From Pedobacter sp. D749 (GTDB lineage Bacteria > Bacteroidota > Bacteroidia > Sphingobacteriales > Sphingobacteriaceae), in the NCBI RefSeq assembly GCF_019317285.1, contig NZ_CP079218.1, positions 2,728,001 to 2,792,000 of the forward strand: a stretch of DNA of 64,000 nucleotides, given 5' to 3'. The position numbers and the translations under genes are program-made. This document shows, in pieces, positions 1 through 9,964 of this stretch; the stretch's first letter is position 1; each line of letters opens with the position of its first letter. Below the pieces are notes generated by a model. That model saw nothing but the letters and a program-made list of their open reading frames with translations, did no database searches and was not told the DNA's origin.

Positions 1-1568
1 TGTTTGCCCGTTCTTATTTTACCATTTAAGACTGTTGAAAACAGCTTTCTTCTCCTTAAATCCCAGAAACGTTTTCCTTCAAAGGCAAATTCAATTTGTC
101 TTTCATACATTATGGCATTAATTAACTCGGTTTGGCTCATTCCTGCTTTAAGCCCATAGAGATTATCAGTTCCTTTTTCAATTCCAGCCCTTGCTCTGAT
201 CAGAATTAAATTGTCATAGGCTTCCTGCAAACGATTTGTCGCCGCAGCAGATTCTGCCAAATTTAAAACCACTTCTGCATATCTTAGTTCCATCCAGTCC
301 GTACCAGAATAGATTACATTATTCTGTAAAACAGTAGGATCAATGGCTTTACGGCAGTAAAAACCAGTGGAGCTGGCTGTTCCAGGCTCAACAGTTCTAT
401 TGTTTACAAAATATGTCCATAACCTATAATTCTGGTTCCCGATAATTGGCCAGTTTGCGCCATTATAAGCAATGGTTTTATCGAATCTGGGATCTCTGTT
501 TTTATAAAAATTCTGATCGCTGTAAACATACCTGGTTGATGTGCCCGGTGCCTTACCATCAAGCATTGGATAAGATTTAACTAACTCCCATGTTGGTTGA
601 TAGCCCCCTCCTCCGGTTCCTAAATAAGATGGTCTTGCACTGTTGTCATAACCGTTATTTTTGCTTGTGGCAGTATTAAAGTTATTGTAACCCGTAACCA
701 AAACTGCTTCAGGATTATTTACTTCAGTGAACCACATATTATCATAAGATGCAGCAAGTTTCCATCCGTATGCGGTTAGCAAAGACACAGCTTCCTGATT
801 CGCAGTGTATGACTTCTCCCAACGTTCTACAATTGTTGCCGGATTATTAGGGTCGCTCGCTTCATTTGTAACAAATTGCGGACTTGCATACGTTAACAAG
901 ACTTTTCCTTTAAATGCAGCGGCAGCTCCTGCGGTAATCCTACCCCAGTCTGCTGTACCTGCCCACTTTTTGGGCAGATATTTAATACAGGTATCTAAAT
1001 CCCTGGTAATTTGTGCAATACACTCTGAGGTCTTATTTCTTGGCAATAAGGCTGCATCTTTGGCTTCATCGCCCACAGCTTGAAGTGGTGTTAATACCAA
1101 CGGAACGCCACCATATAACCTCACAAGATCGAAGTATCTAAATGAACGGAAAAACAATGCCTGTGCTATTAACCGGTTTTTTGTGCCTGCAGGTAAGGTG
1201 CCGGCATTAACATCTCTGATAAAAGTATTGATTAAACGGATTTTGCCATAGTTATTGGAAACATTTACTGCTGTTCCAATATCGCCAACATCATTATTAC
1301 TTATTGTGCCCCTAAAAAACTTATTGTCATTATAGGCCTCATCTGAAAGACCACTCGGATTGGTAATCGCACTTCCTGAATTTACGCCTGCCCAGGATGG
1401 CAGATTAGAATCATACAATACATTCAGGTTTAAAACTGCTAATGTCGAATCATTAAAAATCTGACCTGCAACTGCATAATTTTCATCAACATTATCAAGA
1501 ACTTTTTTACAGCTACTTGCTCCTGATGCAACAAGTAAAGCGAATATTAATAATTTATGTATTTTCAT
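1..1568 (-). CDS. SusD/RagB-family outer-membrane lipoprotein, 3' end beyond the window
   Basis: Surface glycan-binding lipoprotein that partners the SusC transporter encoded just upstream. Translating from the ATG at 1568 gives a short hydrophobic signal followed by a lipobox-like ASSC and Lys-Lys. Typical SusD features follow: TPR-like stretches such as AQALFFRSFRYFDLVRLYGGVPL and, near the left edge, YERQIEFAFEGKRFWDLRR, which lies close to the C-terminus in this family. About 522 codons are present without a stop, so the gene is cut by the window edge but probably nearly complete. It starts 10 bases after the SusC stop, so the two are surely co-transcribed. Ligand specificity cannot be read from sequence; the neighbouring pectin enzymes make a pectin oligosaccharide plausible. 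Confidence 0.93.
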   Translation of the reverse strand, partial: MKIHKLLIFALLVASGASSCKKVLDNVDENYAVAGQIFNDSTLAVLNLNVLYDSNLPSWAGVNSGSAITNPSGLSDEAYNDNKFFRGTISNNDVGDIGTAVNVSNNYGKIRLINTFIRDVNAGTLPAGTKNRLIAQALFFRSFRYFDLVRLYGGVPLVLTPLQAVGDEAKDAALLPRNKTSECIAQITRDLDTCIKYLPKKWAGTADWGRITAGAAAAFKGKVLLTYASPQFVTNEASDPNNPATIVERWEKSYTANQEAVSLLTAYGWKLAASYDNMWFTEVNNPEAVLVTGYNNFNTATSKNNGYDNSARPSYLGTGGGGYQPTWELVKSYPMLDGKAPGTSTRYVYSDQNFYKNRDPRFDKTIAYNGANWPIIGNQNYRLWTYFVNNRTVEPGTASSTGFYCRKAIDPTVLQNNVIYSGTDWMELRYAEVVLNLAESAAATNRLQEAYDNLILIRARAGIEKGTDNLYGLKAGMSQTELINAIMYERQIEFAFEGKRFWDLRRRKLFSTVLNGKIRTGK

Positions 1569-1578
1569 TTTCGTAAAA

Positions 1579-4500
1579 TTAAAATCCAACATTTAGTGCA
1601 AAAGAAAGAGACTGAAGATTTGGATAAACATTGTATGATGATGCATTATCTCTATAGGTGTAAGGATTATAGAAATTAAAAGGATTTGTGGCGATTACTG
1701 AAGCTTTTAAACTTCCTATGCCCATTTTCTGGGTAATTTTAGCCGGAAAACTATAGGCCAAATTGATGTTGCTTACCCTAAAAGTGTAACTGTTAACAAA
1801 CCAGAATGACGAATTTAAGTCGTATGTAGCACTATAGTATGGGCTTGGGTATTTGGCATTTGGATTTTCAGGAGTCCAGTGATCTGACCAGAAAGCCGGA
1901 CGGTTAACAGTGCTCGTTGCACGTTTTCTTGCATCGCCTTCTATAGCATCCTGCCCTCCGAACGACATACCCATAGTAACGTTAAGTGAAATGCCTTTAT
2001 AAGCACCTCCAAAGTTTAAACCCAACCCATAATGGTTGCTCGATTTATCTGTCAGATAGTCCTGATCATTCTCATCAACAATACCATCTGGTCCGGTATA
2101 TACACCGTTTACTTTTGGCCCTCTAACATCTGCATAATATAACATACCTGCCACTGGCTTTTGTCCGAGCACAGTGTATTTTGGGTTAGCTGCAGCAAAG
2201 GCATCAGCTTCTGACTGAGATCTGAACATACCTAAATAATGATAACCAAATGCTCCTCTATCGCTTGATTGTCCCAGGATATCAAGATAAGTACCCACAT
2301 TACCCAGTGGCTGATCGGCAACTAATAACTTATTATCGCTCCAGGTAAAAAAAGGATTAAAATTGTAACTAAAATCCTTGCCAATTTTGTCTCGCCATCC
2401 TGCTGATATTTCGTATCCGAAAGTATTAACTTTTGCAAAATTCTCCGTTGGTGGATTTGCACCAATAAGTACTGACACAGATGAAGTAAGCGCTGAAAGC
2501 ATGTTGTAACGGTGTGCGAAAAAACCATCTGCTGTTAGTGATAACCTATTATCAAGAAATTGCGCATCCACACCTAGGTTTGTACTTAAATTACTATCCC
2601 ATGTTGTATTTGCATTGGCAATGATAATGTTTGGCGCATAATTTAAGCCTCTATCATTATTGCCACCAAAAACAGCTGATTTGCCTGTCTCCAGTTTATA
2701 ATTTTCCTGGTATAAATATGGTTTCGAGCTATCATTACCCAATAAACCAACCGATCCTCTTATTTTTAAAAAGTTAACAAACTTCACCTTATTTTTAAAG
2801 AAACCTTCTTCTGATATTACCCAACCTAGCGAGGCAGAAGGGAAAAAGCCATATTGCTGCCCGGGTGCGAAATTATTATTGGCATCTGTACGTAAGGATA
2901 CTTCAAGTAAATATTTATCCGCGTAAGAATAATTAATACGCGTTGCGTAAGCAAGCCTGCCAAATTCGTTTAAACGCCCTACCTGATCTGTAGCTTGTAA
3001 GCCAGTTGCAAAATTCATATTATCCAAACCGCCAACTAAAGTTCCCTCACGAGATACGGCAAGGCTCTCTCCTGACGTGTGCTGTTGCTCAAATAAGGCA
3101 ATTGCAGAAATGTCATGCTTTCCGAATTTACGTGCATAAGATAATAATCCATTAAATTGGTAAACATCTAAACGCCCTGGTGTAAAGCGAACGATATCTC
3201 CATTTTTTGCCGATATGATATTGGTTACTTTACCTCCAACAATATGTTTATTATCACCTAATCCTTCAAACTGGTATAAATTATACCTGGTACCATACTG
3301 CTTGCTAAAATCGTTGTTGATATTTCTATTGAAATTTAAACTGGCCTTTAATCCCTTTACAACAGGGATTTCATATTCTGCTGTAGCCTGTAGATTGATG
3401 CTTGTTGTATTTTGAAGCGTATAATTGTTTAATCTTTGAACTTCGAAAAAGTTTGCTCCTTCAACCGTGCCCGTATTGGGTGCCTGCAACACAGGTAAAC
3501 CATCTACATAAAAGGGAACAAATTGTGGTGATGCCAGTAAGGATTTAAAATCGTTGTCCAAACTTTCAGACCCTTGTTTAAAATAATATCGTTTGTTGTA
3601 ATTTATATTACCACTAACCGAAACACCAACTTTTAAGCCATTGGCAACTTTCGCATCTGCGCTTGCTCTGAATGTTAACCGATCTGTATTTACCCCTTTA
3701 AAATTTGAATTTTGACTGGTGTAACTTCCTCCGGCAAAATAGGTTGCCTTATCGGTACCTCCGGTAATATTTAAAGCATGACGCATAATATACGATGACT
3801 GCCAGGCCTGAGCAAGATAATCCTGACTGTTTTTACTGAAATAATCAAGTTCATCAGGAGTGTAATAAGATGTTATTTTAGTGGTTACACCGGTTGTAGG
3901 ATTCGTGTAATTTCCATTTGGCTGTACCAGAAAATTATTTTGCGCCTGAGTATAATCATTTAGATAAACAGCCTGCTCTAAACCACTCATCATCTTCGGC
4001 AGCATCGTGGCATCAGTTAACCCATAAGATCCACTATAGCTGATTTTCGGAGCTCCTGGTTTTCCGCGTTTTGTTTTAACCAGTACCACACCATTTGCAC
4101 CTAAAATACCGTATATAGCCGCTGCTGCATCTTTTAATATGGTTATGCTTTCTACTTCACTGGCATCGAGTGCATTAAAATCAGTAATAGTCCTTTGAAT
4201 ATCATCAATCACATAAAGTGGATCGGTTTTACCGTCCTTGGCAAAAAATATTGGGTTTCTGATGGTAATTGTAGCATTTTCGCCAGGGCGAGCAACACCA
4301 CCTGTAACACTTACAGCGGGCAATTGACCTCTTAATGCAGCTGCAAGGTTCGTTGTCGGGATATCCTCAATAGCTTTCATATTAACAGTAGATATTGCAC
4401 CCGTTAAACTGGCTTTTTTCTGCGTGCCATAACCAATAACAACTACATCATCAAGGTTCTTGTTTTCCGGAACTAAACGCACCACAACATTGGCTTGTTT

Positions 4501-4773
4501 ACCTACTATTACCTGTTGCCTTATGTAACCTATAAACGAGAATACAAGAACATCTGCATCAGATTTTACCTGGATGGTGTAAATGCCATCTGCATTAGTG
4601 CTTACATTGCTGGGAATACCTTTGATGCTCACATTCACCCCGGGAATACCACTCCCGTCGGATTGATCAACTACCTTACCTGTAACCTTTCGGTCCTGGG
4701 CAAAGAGCATTATACTTGCCATGAGCATCAGCAGCAAAGGCAAAGAAATCTTGCGTAAAAATTTTAAGTTCAT
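1579..4773 (-). CDS. SusC/RagA-family TonB-dependent outer-membrane transporter
   Basis: Imports oligosaccharides across the outer membrane together with the adjacent SusD lipoprotein. The 1064-residue protein has a signal peptide (residues 1-25, ending FAQ), a carboxypeptidase-regulatory-like beta-sandwich (about 28-105, with SGIPGVNVSIKG and FSFIGY), then a TonB-box-like VVVIGYGTQ and the plug domain (about 115-225, including LRGQLPAVSVTGG and ILKDAAAAIYG). A long beta-barrel ends in an aromatic residue (LNVGF). The usual SusC plug motif SIEVLKDASAAAIYG appears here as SITILKDAAAAIYG. Length is normal for the family. It is first in a SusC-SusD pair; the DUF3826 gene lies upstream on the same strand, 458 bases away. 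Confidence 0.95.
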   Translation of the reverse strand: MNLKFLRKISLPLLLMLMASIMLFAQDRKVTGKVVDQSDGSGIPGVNVSIKGIPSNVSTNADGIYTIQVKSDADVLVFSFIGYIRQQVIVGKQANVVVRLVPENKNLDDVVVIGYGTQKKASLTGAISTVNMKAIEDIPTTNLAAALRGQLPAVSVTGGVARPGENATITIRNPIFFAKDGKTDPLYVIDDIQRTITDFNALDASEVESITILKDAAAAIYGILGANGVVLVKTKRGKPGAPKISYSGSYGLTDATMLPKMMSGLEQAVYLNDYTQAQNNFLVQPNGNYTNPTTGVTTKITSYYTPDELDYFSKNSQDYLAQAWQSSYIMRHALNITGGTDKATYFAGGSYTSQNSNFKGVNTDRLTFRASADAKVANGLKVGVSVSGNINYNKRYYFKQGSESLDNDFKSLLASPQFVPFYVDGLPVLQAPNTGTVEGANFFEVQRLNNYTLQNTTSINLQATAEYEIPVVKGLKASLNFNRNINNDFSKQYGTRYNLYQFEGLGDNKHIVGGKVTNIISAKNGDIVRFTPGRLDVYQFNGLLSYARKFGKHDISAIALFEQQHTSGESLAVSREGTLVGGLDNMNFATGLQATDQVGRLNEFGRLAYATRINYSYADKYLLEVSLRTDANNNFAPGQQYGFFPSASLGWVISEEGFFKNKVKFVNFLKIRGSVGLLGNDSSKPYLYQENYKLETGKSAVFGGNNDRGLNYAPNIIIANANTTWDSNLSTNLGVDAQFLDNRLSLTADGFFAHRYNMLSALTSSVSVLIGANPPTENFAKVNTFGYEISAGWRDKIGKDFSYNFNPFFTWSDNKLLVADQPLGNVGTYLDILGQSSDRGAFGYHYLGMFRSQSEADAFAAANPKYTVLGQKPVAGMLYYADVRGPKVNGVYTGPDGIVDENDQDYLTDKSSNHYGLGLNFGGAYKGISLNVTMGMSFGGQDAIEGDARKRATSTVNRPAFWSDHWTPENPNAKYPSPYYSATYDLNSSFWFVNSYTFRVSNINLAYSFPAKITQKMGIGSLKASVIATNPFNFYNPYTYRDNASSYNVYPNLQSLSFALNVGF

Positions 4774-5231
4774 ATTGTTATTTGGTTAGTTTTTAATCTG
4801 ATTTTCGGATGGCCTAGCGTGGTTCCTCCACTAAATGTTCGGGCATCTCTAATTTGGCCTCATAATAATTACCGTTGTAAATTAATTATCGGTAATAGGC
4901 GATCAATTTTATTACCTTAAAAAAGATAACATCAACTAACGCTTATTAAATTTATAGGACAAAAAATTTAAGGTAATTTGGCTCATTTATATTTTGATCT
5001 CTGTGAATTATCTGGTTAGAAAATGTATTATAATTCGAACTATAATTAAATTGGTAATTCTAGCTAATCTCCCCGTTAAATTTTGAATTATTTTATCAGC
5101 ATAAAACAAAATTTAAGGCGCATTTATACCTTTTTTAATTGATCATACAAGGTATAAATAAATTCATATATAAATGAAGTATTCTTAAATAAAAAATCAT
5201 AAAAAAAATTTATCCCTTAAATTATTAGAAA
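4774..5231. other. AT-rich intergenic region upstream of susC
   Basis: No coding sequence is seen. The DNA is very AT-rich and should hold the minus-strand susC promoter and leader. A possible -7 element for the minus strand is TACCTTG (complement at about 5147-5153), but no matching -33 TTTG was found at the normal spacing, so the promoter is not assigned. Confidence 0.4.
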
Positions 5232-5900
5232 TTAATTGACTCCAGCCTTGGCCTTTCGCCTTTTCTCCCATTCTATGCCTTCCTTTTTAAGATCATAACC
5301 TGCTGAAGAAAGGTAATTGTTGATACGGCCCTTATATTTACCGAACCAGGCATGTTTTTTATCAGATGATTCAGCATCCATGGCATGCTCACGGGCCTCG
5401 GTTAGCCAGTTCAGAATCTGTTTTTTTTGATCGTCGGTTAGTGTTAAAATTTCTTCCTGATAGGCTTTGTAAGTGATGGGCAACACATTATAAGTCATGC
5501 CGTTTTTAACCAGCTCTACCTGCTCATTAGTTAGTTGAGCAGAAAGTTTGCTGATGTATTTTTTGTGCAGTTTGTTTAAAGCTATTTCTACAATACGGCC
5601 ATCTTTTGCCAGTGCCGAGTCGCGTTCTACCTTATTATCTTTATTTTTTTCCTTAATTTCTTTAACTCTGGCATCACGGGCGGCATAAATATCATTCAGA
5701 TTGCTGTATTGATCGCGAACAATTACCGCTACTTTTTGTGTTTTCCTGGCATCGTTAAGGCCTAAATTGGTCACAATTTTAGCCGCACGATCAGTAATCA
5801 TTTTGGTATAGGCTTCTTTATCTGCAGCAGCATTCGTCTGTGCAAAAATGGCTGTTATGCTGGAGAACGTTAACAATAAGGCCAAAATGGATGATTTCAT
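5232..5900 (-). CDS. DUF3826 family secreted protein
   Basis: About 222 residues from the start at 5900. An upstream in-frame ATG at 5957 would put 19 residues before the obvious signal peptide (MKSSILALLLTFSSITAIFAQ), so 5900 is preferred. The mature part is helical and charged, with repeated Lys/Glu stretches and a Trp-rich C-terminal part (ILNWLTEAREHAMDAESSD, HAWFGKYKGRINNYL). I recognise this pattern as the domain of unknown function DUF3826, which from memory is common in Bacteroidota pectin utilisation loci. Its function is unknown; export to periplasm or outer surface is inferred from the signal. It lies on the susC strand, divergent from the AraC regulator at 6289. Confidence 0.75.
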   Translation of the reverse strand: MKSSILALLLTFSSITAIFAQTNAAADKEAYTKMITDRAAKIVTNLGLNDARKTQKVAVIVRDQYSNLNDIYAARDARVKEIKEKNKDNKVERDSALAKDGRIVEIALNKLHKKYISKLSAQLTNEQVELVKNGMTYNVLPITYKAYQEEILTLTDDQKKQILNWLTEAREHAMDAESSDKKHAWFGKYKGRINNYLSSAGYDLKKEGIEWEKRRKAKAGVN

Positions 5901-6288
5901 GTATTTGATATTTTGAATTGAATATATTTTTAATGGAATTTGCAATTTTTGAAGCATAAAATTTTTAAACGGGATCCGTCCAACACCAACAGTTTTGATG
6001 ATGAGGATGTTTAAATAGGCAGCCTAAATTAGTGGAATTTTTGGTTGTTTTTCATTGTCTCACAATTTATTAATAAACAAAAAATTTATAGGAAAATAAT
6101 TTGTCTGTTTATAATTTGGTTACGCCCATTTGGCTTAATACAAAACTCAACATAGAAAAACACTATTTTCTAATGGTTTTTAGCCAATTAATATAGGATA
6201 TTATCATTTAACTCTTTAACTTTATGTCCGCTGCACAAATTTAACTGAGTAGATTGTTGCGGCGCTAACCAAATATTTTAACCCTGAG
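5901..6288. other. Divergent intergenic region between DUF3826 gene and AraC regulator
   Basis: No gene is seen. The stretch is AT-rich and separates two divergent genes, so it should contain both promoters and possibly an operator for the AraC protein. I found no exact TTTG-N19-TAnnTTTG promoter; TATAATTTGG near 6110 is one base out of register from the -7 consensus. Confidence 0.4.
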
Positions 6289-7158
6289 ATGAAACCCCAT
6301 TTTCATAAAGTTCCCATTACTTTGCAAAGTTCTTTTAGTATCCGCCATGACGTTAAACCCGATTTTGGAAACATCTGGCATTACCATCCCGAACTGGAAC
6401 TCCATTATGTAATCAAAGGTGAAGGTGTACGTTTTATCGGCGATAACATCAGTAATTTTGTGCCTGACGAAATGGTATTGCTGGGTGAAAACCTGCCCCA
6501 CACCTGGCGTTGTAAGGATGAGTATTTTCAAAACAATCCCGACCTGACAACTGAAGCAATGGTAATCCATTTTTTACCTGATTGTTTGGGCAAATACCTG
6601 CTTACTTTGCCCGAAGCTTACCTGATCCCTAAACTGTTCGAAAAAGCCAAAAATGGCATGGTAATTAAAGGTAAGGCTAAAGATAAACTGGTCGATTTAA
6701 TGCGGGCAGCTGTTGATGCAACGAATTTAGACCGCATTATTATTTTACTTTCGATATTAAAAACGCTGGCAGAAACGGATGAATATTCGACCATCGTAAC
6801 CAGTAAAAATACTTTTTACCAATCGAACGAATCAGAAACTTTACGCATCAATAAAATCTGCAATTATACCCTAAGCAATTATAAAAAGGATATTACTTTA
6901 GAGGAAGTGGCATCGTTAAGCAGTTTAAGCGTGACTTCTTTTTGCAGGTATTTTAAACTGATGACGAAAAAGACTTTTTATGATTTTTTGATCGAGATCA
7001 GGGTGAGCCACGCCTGTCGTTTCCTGATTGAGAATAAACTGCCAACCGAAATGATCTGTTTTGATTGCGGTTTCAATAATGTATCTAATTTTTACAGGCA
7101 CTTTAAAAAGGTAACGGGAATGACTCCTTTGGATTATAAAAGAAAATATTTGAATTAA
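6289..7158 (+). CDS. AraC-family transcriptional regulator with N-terminal cupin domain
   Basis: Ligand-sensing regulator of 289 residues. The N-terminal half is a cupin/AraC-binding fold with the metal- or sugar-site-like WHYHPELELHYVIKGEG (about residues 30-46) and LLGENLPHTWRC (about 64-75). The C-terminal 100 residues carry two helix-turn-helix units typical of AraC proteins, ending in CFDCGFNNVSNFYRHFKKVTGMTPLDYK. It is the only plus-strand gene among the surrounding minus-strand carbohydrate genes, so it probably controls them. It is clearly related to the second cupin/AraC protein at 58865-59752, which shares WHYHPE and NLPHT. The ligand is not known. Confidence 0.92.
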   Translation: MKPHFHKVPITLQSSFSIRHDVKPDFGNIWHYHPELELHYVIKGEGVRFIGDNISNFVPDEMVLLGENLPHTWRCKDEYFQNNPDLTTEAMVIHFLPDCLGKYLLTLPEAYLIPKLFEKAKNGMVIKGKAKDKLVDLMRAAVDATNLDRIIILLSILKTLAETDEYSTIVTSKNTFYQSNESETLRINKICNYTLSNYKKDITLEEVASLSSLSVTSFCRYFKLMTKKTFYDFLIEIRVSHACRFLIENKLPTEMICFDCGFNNVSNFYRHFKKVTGMTPLDYKRKYLN

Positions 7159-7172
7159 ACTTCATCTTCGCT

Positions 7173-7262
7173 AACGCTCGTTTCTAACGAGCGTTGAATA
7201 GTTTATCGTTTAAAAACGATAGAATCGTTTAATTATTTTTGCGCTCGTTTGGAAACGAGCGC
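7173..7262. repeat. Composite palindromic repeat (REP-like), copy 1
   Basis: Three hairpins occur within 90 bases. The first (7173-7195) has a 10-base stem AACGCTCGTT with a 3-base loop, the second (7205-7220) a 7-base stem ATCGTTT, and the third (7241-7262) GCGCTCGTTT paired around two bases. The same three hairpins in the same order recur at 25590-25678. It lies between convergent genes, so it could also act as a terminator or mRNA stabiliser. Confidence 0.85.
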
Positions 7263-7302
7263 AAACGTCTTTTAAGTTTAAAGCTGCGAGGTTTAAAAAA
7301 AA

Positions 7303-8235
7303 TCATATAAAAACCTTAATATTCAAATTGTTGCGTAACGAGGTGTAATCATCAAATAAGGTCTCCATTCCTTTTACTTCACTACTTGTAAATGCGCCCA
7401 CATTTCTGCGTGTAAAAGTCGAAATGTTTAACCCTCTTTTTTGCAGAAAATATTTGGATACTACTGGATAAACATGATGCATCACCTCCATATTATCGAT
7501 CAAAAACTGCTGCACGGCCTGTACCTCATTATTAAGCGATTCATCATCATAATGATCACATAACCAAACAATTAACTCCGGAAAGTAATTACCCTGAATG
7601 CAGGATAACCCTGAAGCACCTGCTTTTAGCGAATCAACTGCGTGAACCATGTAGGCATCGTATAAACCAAAAGCATAACCCTCGGTTAGTTTAAATTTTT
7701 CTTTTATCTGAGTAAGATCCAGGCTGGTATCTTTATGGTAAATTACCCTTCCTGTAGCGACAAAATCGGCGAGTTGATGTGGCTTTAACACCCTTTTATA
7801 GGGTATCGGGCATTCGTAAAAACCCATCGGAATTTCATCCGTTTGATGCAGCAGATCGAACACACGGTCGTTAAATATTTCATCGTTTTCGCCTTCATTG
7901 GCCAATAAACTGGTAATGGCAATTACGGCTTCTACACCTGCATCGCTTACTTCTTTTATAAAATCAGCTTGTTTGGTAATTTCGCCGCCAAAGGTTCCAG
8001 TGGCTACAACAGGTACGGCACCGTTTGCCACTTTTACCACATGTTTTATAACCTGGATTCTTTCCTTGTCACTCAATTCGAACATCTCGCTCGAGAGGCA
8101 ATTGGCAAACAAACCTGAAGCCCCTGCCTGTAAATAAATCTCCGTAAGTTGTGTTAAAGCAGGATAATCGATGTTCCCATTGCTCAAAAATGGCGTGAGC
8201 ATAACCGGGATGAACCCTTTTTGTGAGTTTTCCAT
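7303..8235 (-). CDS. DapA (dihydrodipicolinate synthase)/N-acetylneuraminate lyase family aldolase
   Basis: Class I aldolase-type TIM barrel of 310 residues. The Schiff-base lysine is visible in VIYHKDTSLD (about residue 167) and the partner tyrosine in GFYECP (about 140). Family members condense or cleave pyruvate with aldehydes: lysine biosynthesis, sialic acid cleavage, or cleavage/dehydration of 2-keto-3-deoxy sugar acids. The usual TTGE motif is replaced by NCLSSEMF, which argues against housekeeping DapA. It follows the SSS transporter by 62 bases in the same direction, so handling of an imported sugar acid is likely. Substrate is not determinable from sequence. No signal peptide; cytoplasmic. 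Confidence 0.85.
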   Translation of the reverse strand: MENSQKGFIPVMLTPFLSNGNIDYPALTQLTEIYLQAGASGLFANCLSSEMFELSDKERIQVIKHVVKVANGAVPVVATGTFGGEITKQADFIKEVSDAGVEAVIAITSLLANEGENDEIFNDRVFDLLHQTDEIPMGFYECPIPYKRVLKPHQLADFVATGRVIYHKDTSLDLTQIKEKFKLTEGYAFGLYDAYMVHAVDSLKAGASGLSCIQGNYFPELIVWLCDHYDDESLNNEVQAVQQFLIDNMEVMHHVYPVVSKYFLQKRGLNISTFTRRNVGAFTSSEVKGMETLFDDYTSLRNNLNIKVFI

Positions 8236-8297
8236 TGTAATTTGATATGGTAAATGTGCTATATTTTTTTTTTGCCGCGAATAAGCACTGAATGAGC

Positions 8298-9866
8298 TTA
8301 ATGGGCTGTTTTTATCTTTTTGTTTTTAATTTTTGTCAGGAAAAGTCCTGTCAAAAAAATGGTTAAAGTACCGATCACGATGATCATATTTTTATGTAAA
8401 GGATTTCTAAAAACTCCATATTCCGGAGGAAGAAGTGAAGAAAATGTCATCCATATAATTACAGCAATACCGATGATGGTTGCCGTGATGGCTTCATGGT
8501 TTTTAGTTTGCCTGCTGATGATACCTAGTAAAAACAAACCCAGCATTCCGGCCGCAAAAATGCCTGATAATTCCCACCAAACATCCAAAATGCTTTTTAC
8601 ACCGATCATGGCTATTCCTGCAATCATGCCCAGCAAGCCAAATCCTACCGTAGCCAGATGTAACAGCGATAAATTTTGTTTTTCGGTGATGCCGGGTTTG
8701 AAATACCTTTTGTAAATATCTACTGAAAACACGGTTGCCGAAGCATTCATTCCAGAACTAATGGTACTCATGGCTGCAGATAAAATGGCCGAAACAATCA
8801 GTCCAACCAAACCCGCCGGAATCTTGGTAACCATAAAATGCGGCATTATTTTATCTCCATAATCTGACGGAATCAAAGCGTTCTGTACTTTCAAAATCTC
8901 TGCCGCCGAAGCATGTAGCGGCAAACGCTCAATAGCTACTTGATGTTTGACCGACTGCACCAATTCCGGATTAACCTCATAATAAGCGAATAAGCAAGAT
9001 CCTATAATGAAAAACAGCAGTGAAGCAGGGATGTATAACCAAACACATAACCAGATTGATTTCGAAGCCGCTTTACCTGATGATGCGGTATGGTAACGCT
9101 GAATATAATTCTGATCCATTCCAAAATTGTTCAGGTTGATGAAAAAACCATAAAGCAAAACCACCCAAAACGACGATCCGACAAAATCGAATTTGAAACT
9201 GCCAAGGCTAAATTTATCGGCAGATTTCCCAATTTCTACAATCTTTGATACACCTCCCGGCATATTCGAAATAATCAGGTACAAAATGAGTAGCGCACCC
9301 AGGGTTTTTACAATCGCCTGTACCACTTCTGTCCATATTACCGCTTCAATTCCTCCTAAAACGGTATAAACAATGATACAGATCCCCATCACAATCATAA
9401 TCATCTGCATAGAATAGCCTGTAAGTGCCTGCAGGCTCAGGGCAATTCCGAAAAATATCGATCCCATTCTGGCCAACTGCGTTAACAGAAAACAAACTAC
9501 TGCATATACCCTTGCCCATGCACCGAAACGTTTTTCTAAATGGGTATAAGCTGATATTTCTCCACTATTGCGGTAAAATGGCACAAAATATTTAGAAGCC
9601 ACCCACGCCGCCAATGGCATCGAAATACTAAATACAAATGCATTCCAGTTGCCACCAAAAGATTTACCAGGCACACCCAAAAAAGTATTGCTGCTTAAAA
9701 ATGTTGCATAAATAGATAAACCTATCGCCCATCCGGGGATTAGGCCCGAAGCTTTTGTAAATTGCTCGGAGTTTTTATTTTTTCGCGAAAAATAAACCCC
9801 AACTAATATCATCCCGACAAGGTAAATGAAGATGATCGCAAGATCGAATACAGGTAGACCTTTCAT
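8298..9866 (-). CDS. Sodium:solute symporter (SSS family)
   Basis: Inner-membrane symporter of 522 residues with about 13 hydrophobic helices and the SSS core motifs. These include GLIPGWAIGLSIYATFLSSNTFLG in the first helices (Na-binding region) and a long helix with GLIVSAILSAAMSTISSGMNASATVFSVD that matches the family signature. The C-terminus is a lysine-rich cytoplasmic tail. SSS members import sugars, sialic acid, uronates or amino acids with sodium. Placed between the extracytoplasmic glycosidases and the aldolase at 7303, it most likely imports a monosaccharide or sugar acid released from pectin. Gap to the upstream GH2 gene is 98 bases. Confidence 0.93.
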   Translation of the reverse strand: MKGLPVFDLAIIFIYLVGMILVGVYFSRKNKNSEQFTKASGLIPGWAIGLSIYATFLSSNTFLGVPGKSFGGNWNAFVFSISMPLAAWVASKYFVPFYRNSGEISAYTHLEKRFGAWARVYAVVCFLLTQLARMGSIFFGIALSLQALTGYSMQMIMIVMGICIIVYTVLGGIEAVIWTEVVQAIVKTLGALLILYLIISNMPGGVSKIVEIGKSADKFSLGSFKFDFVGSSFWVVLLYGFFINLNNFGMDQNYIQRYHTASSGKAASKSIWLCVWLYIPASLLFFIIGSCLFAYYEVNPELVQSVKHQVAIERLPLHASAAEILKVQNALIPSDYGDKIMPHFMVTKIPAGLVGLIVSAILSAAMSTISSGMNASATVFSVDIYKRYFKPGITEKQNLSLLHLATVGFGLLGMIAGIAMIGVKSILDVWWELSGIFAAGMLGLFLLGIISRQTKNHEAITATIIGIAVIIWMTFSSLLPPEYGVFRNPLHKNMIIVIGTLTIFLTGLFLTKIKNKKIKTAH

Positions 9867-9964
9867 TACTTGTTGGCTCGTTTATTAATTTGGTTAAAAC
9901 AAATATGCATCGCTAAATATCATCATTAATATAAGATTTTGGCCACATATTATACCATCTTATC

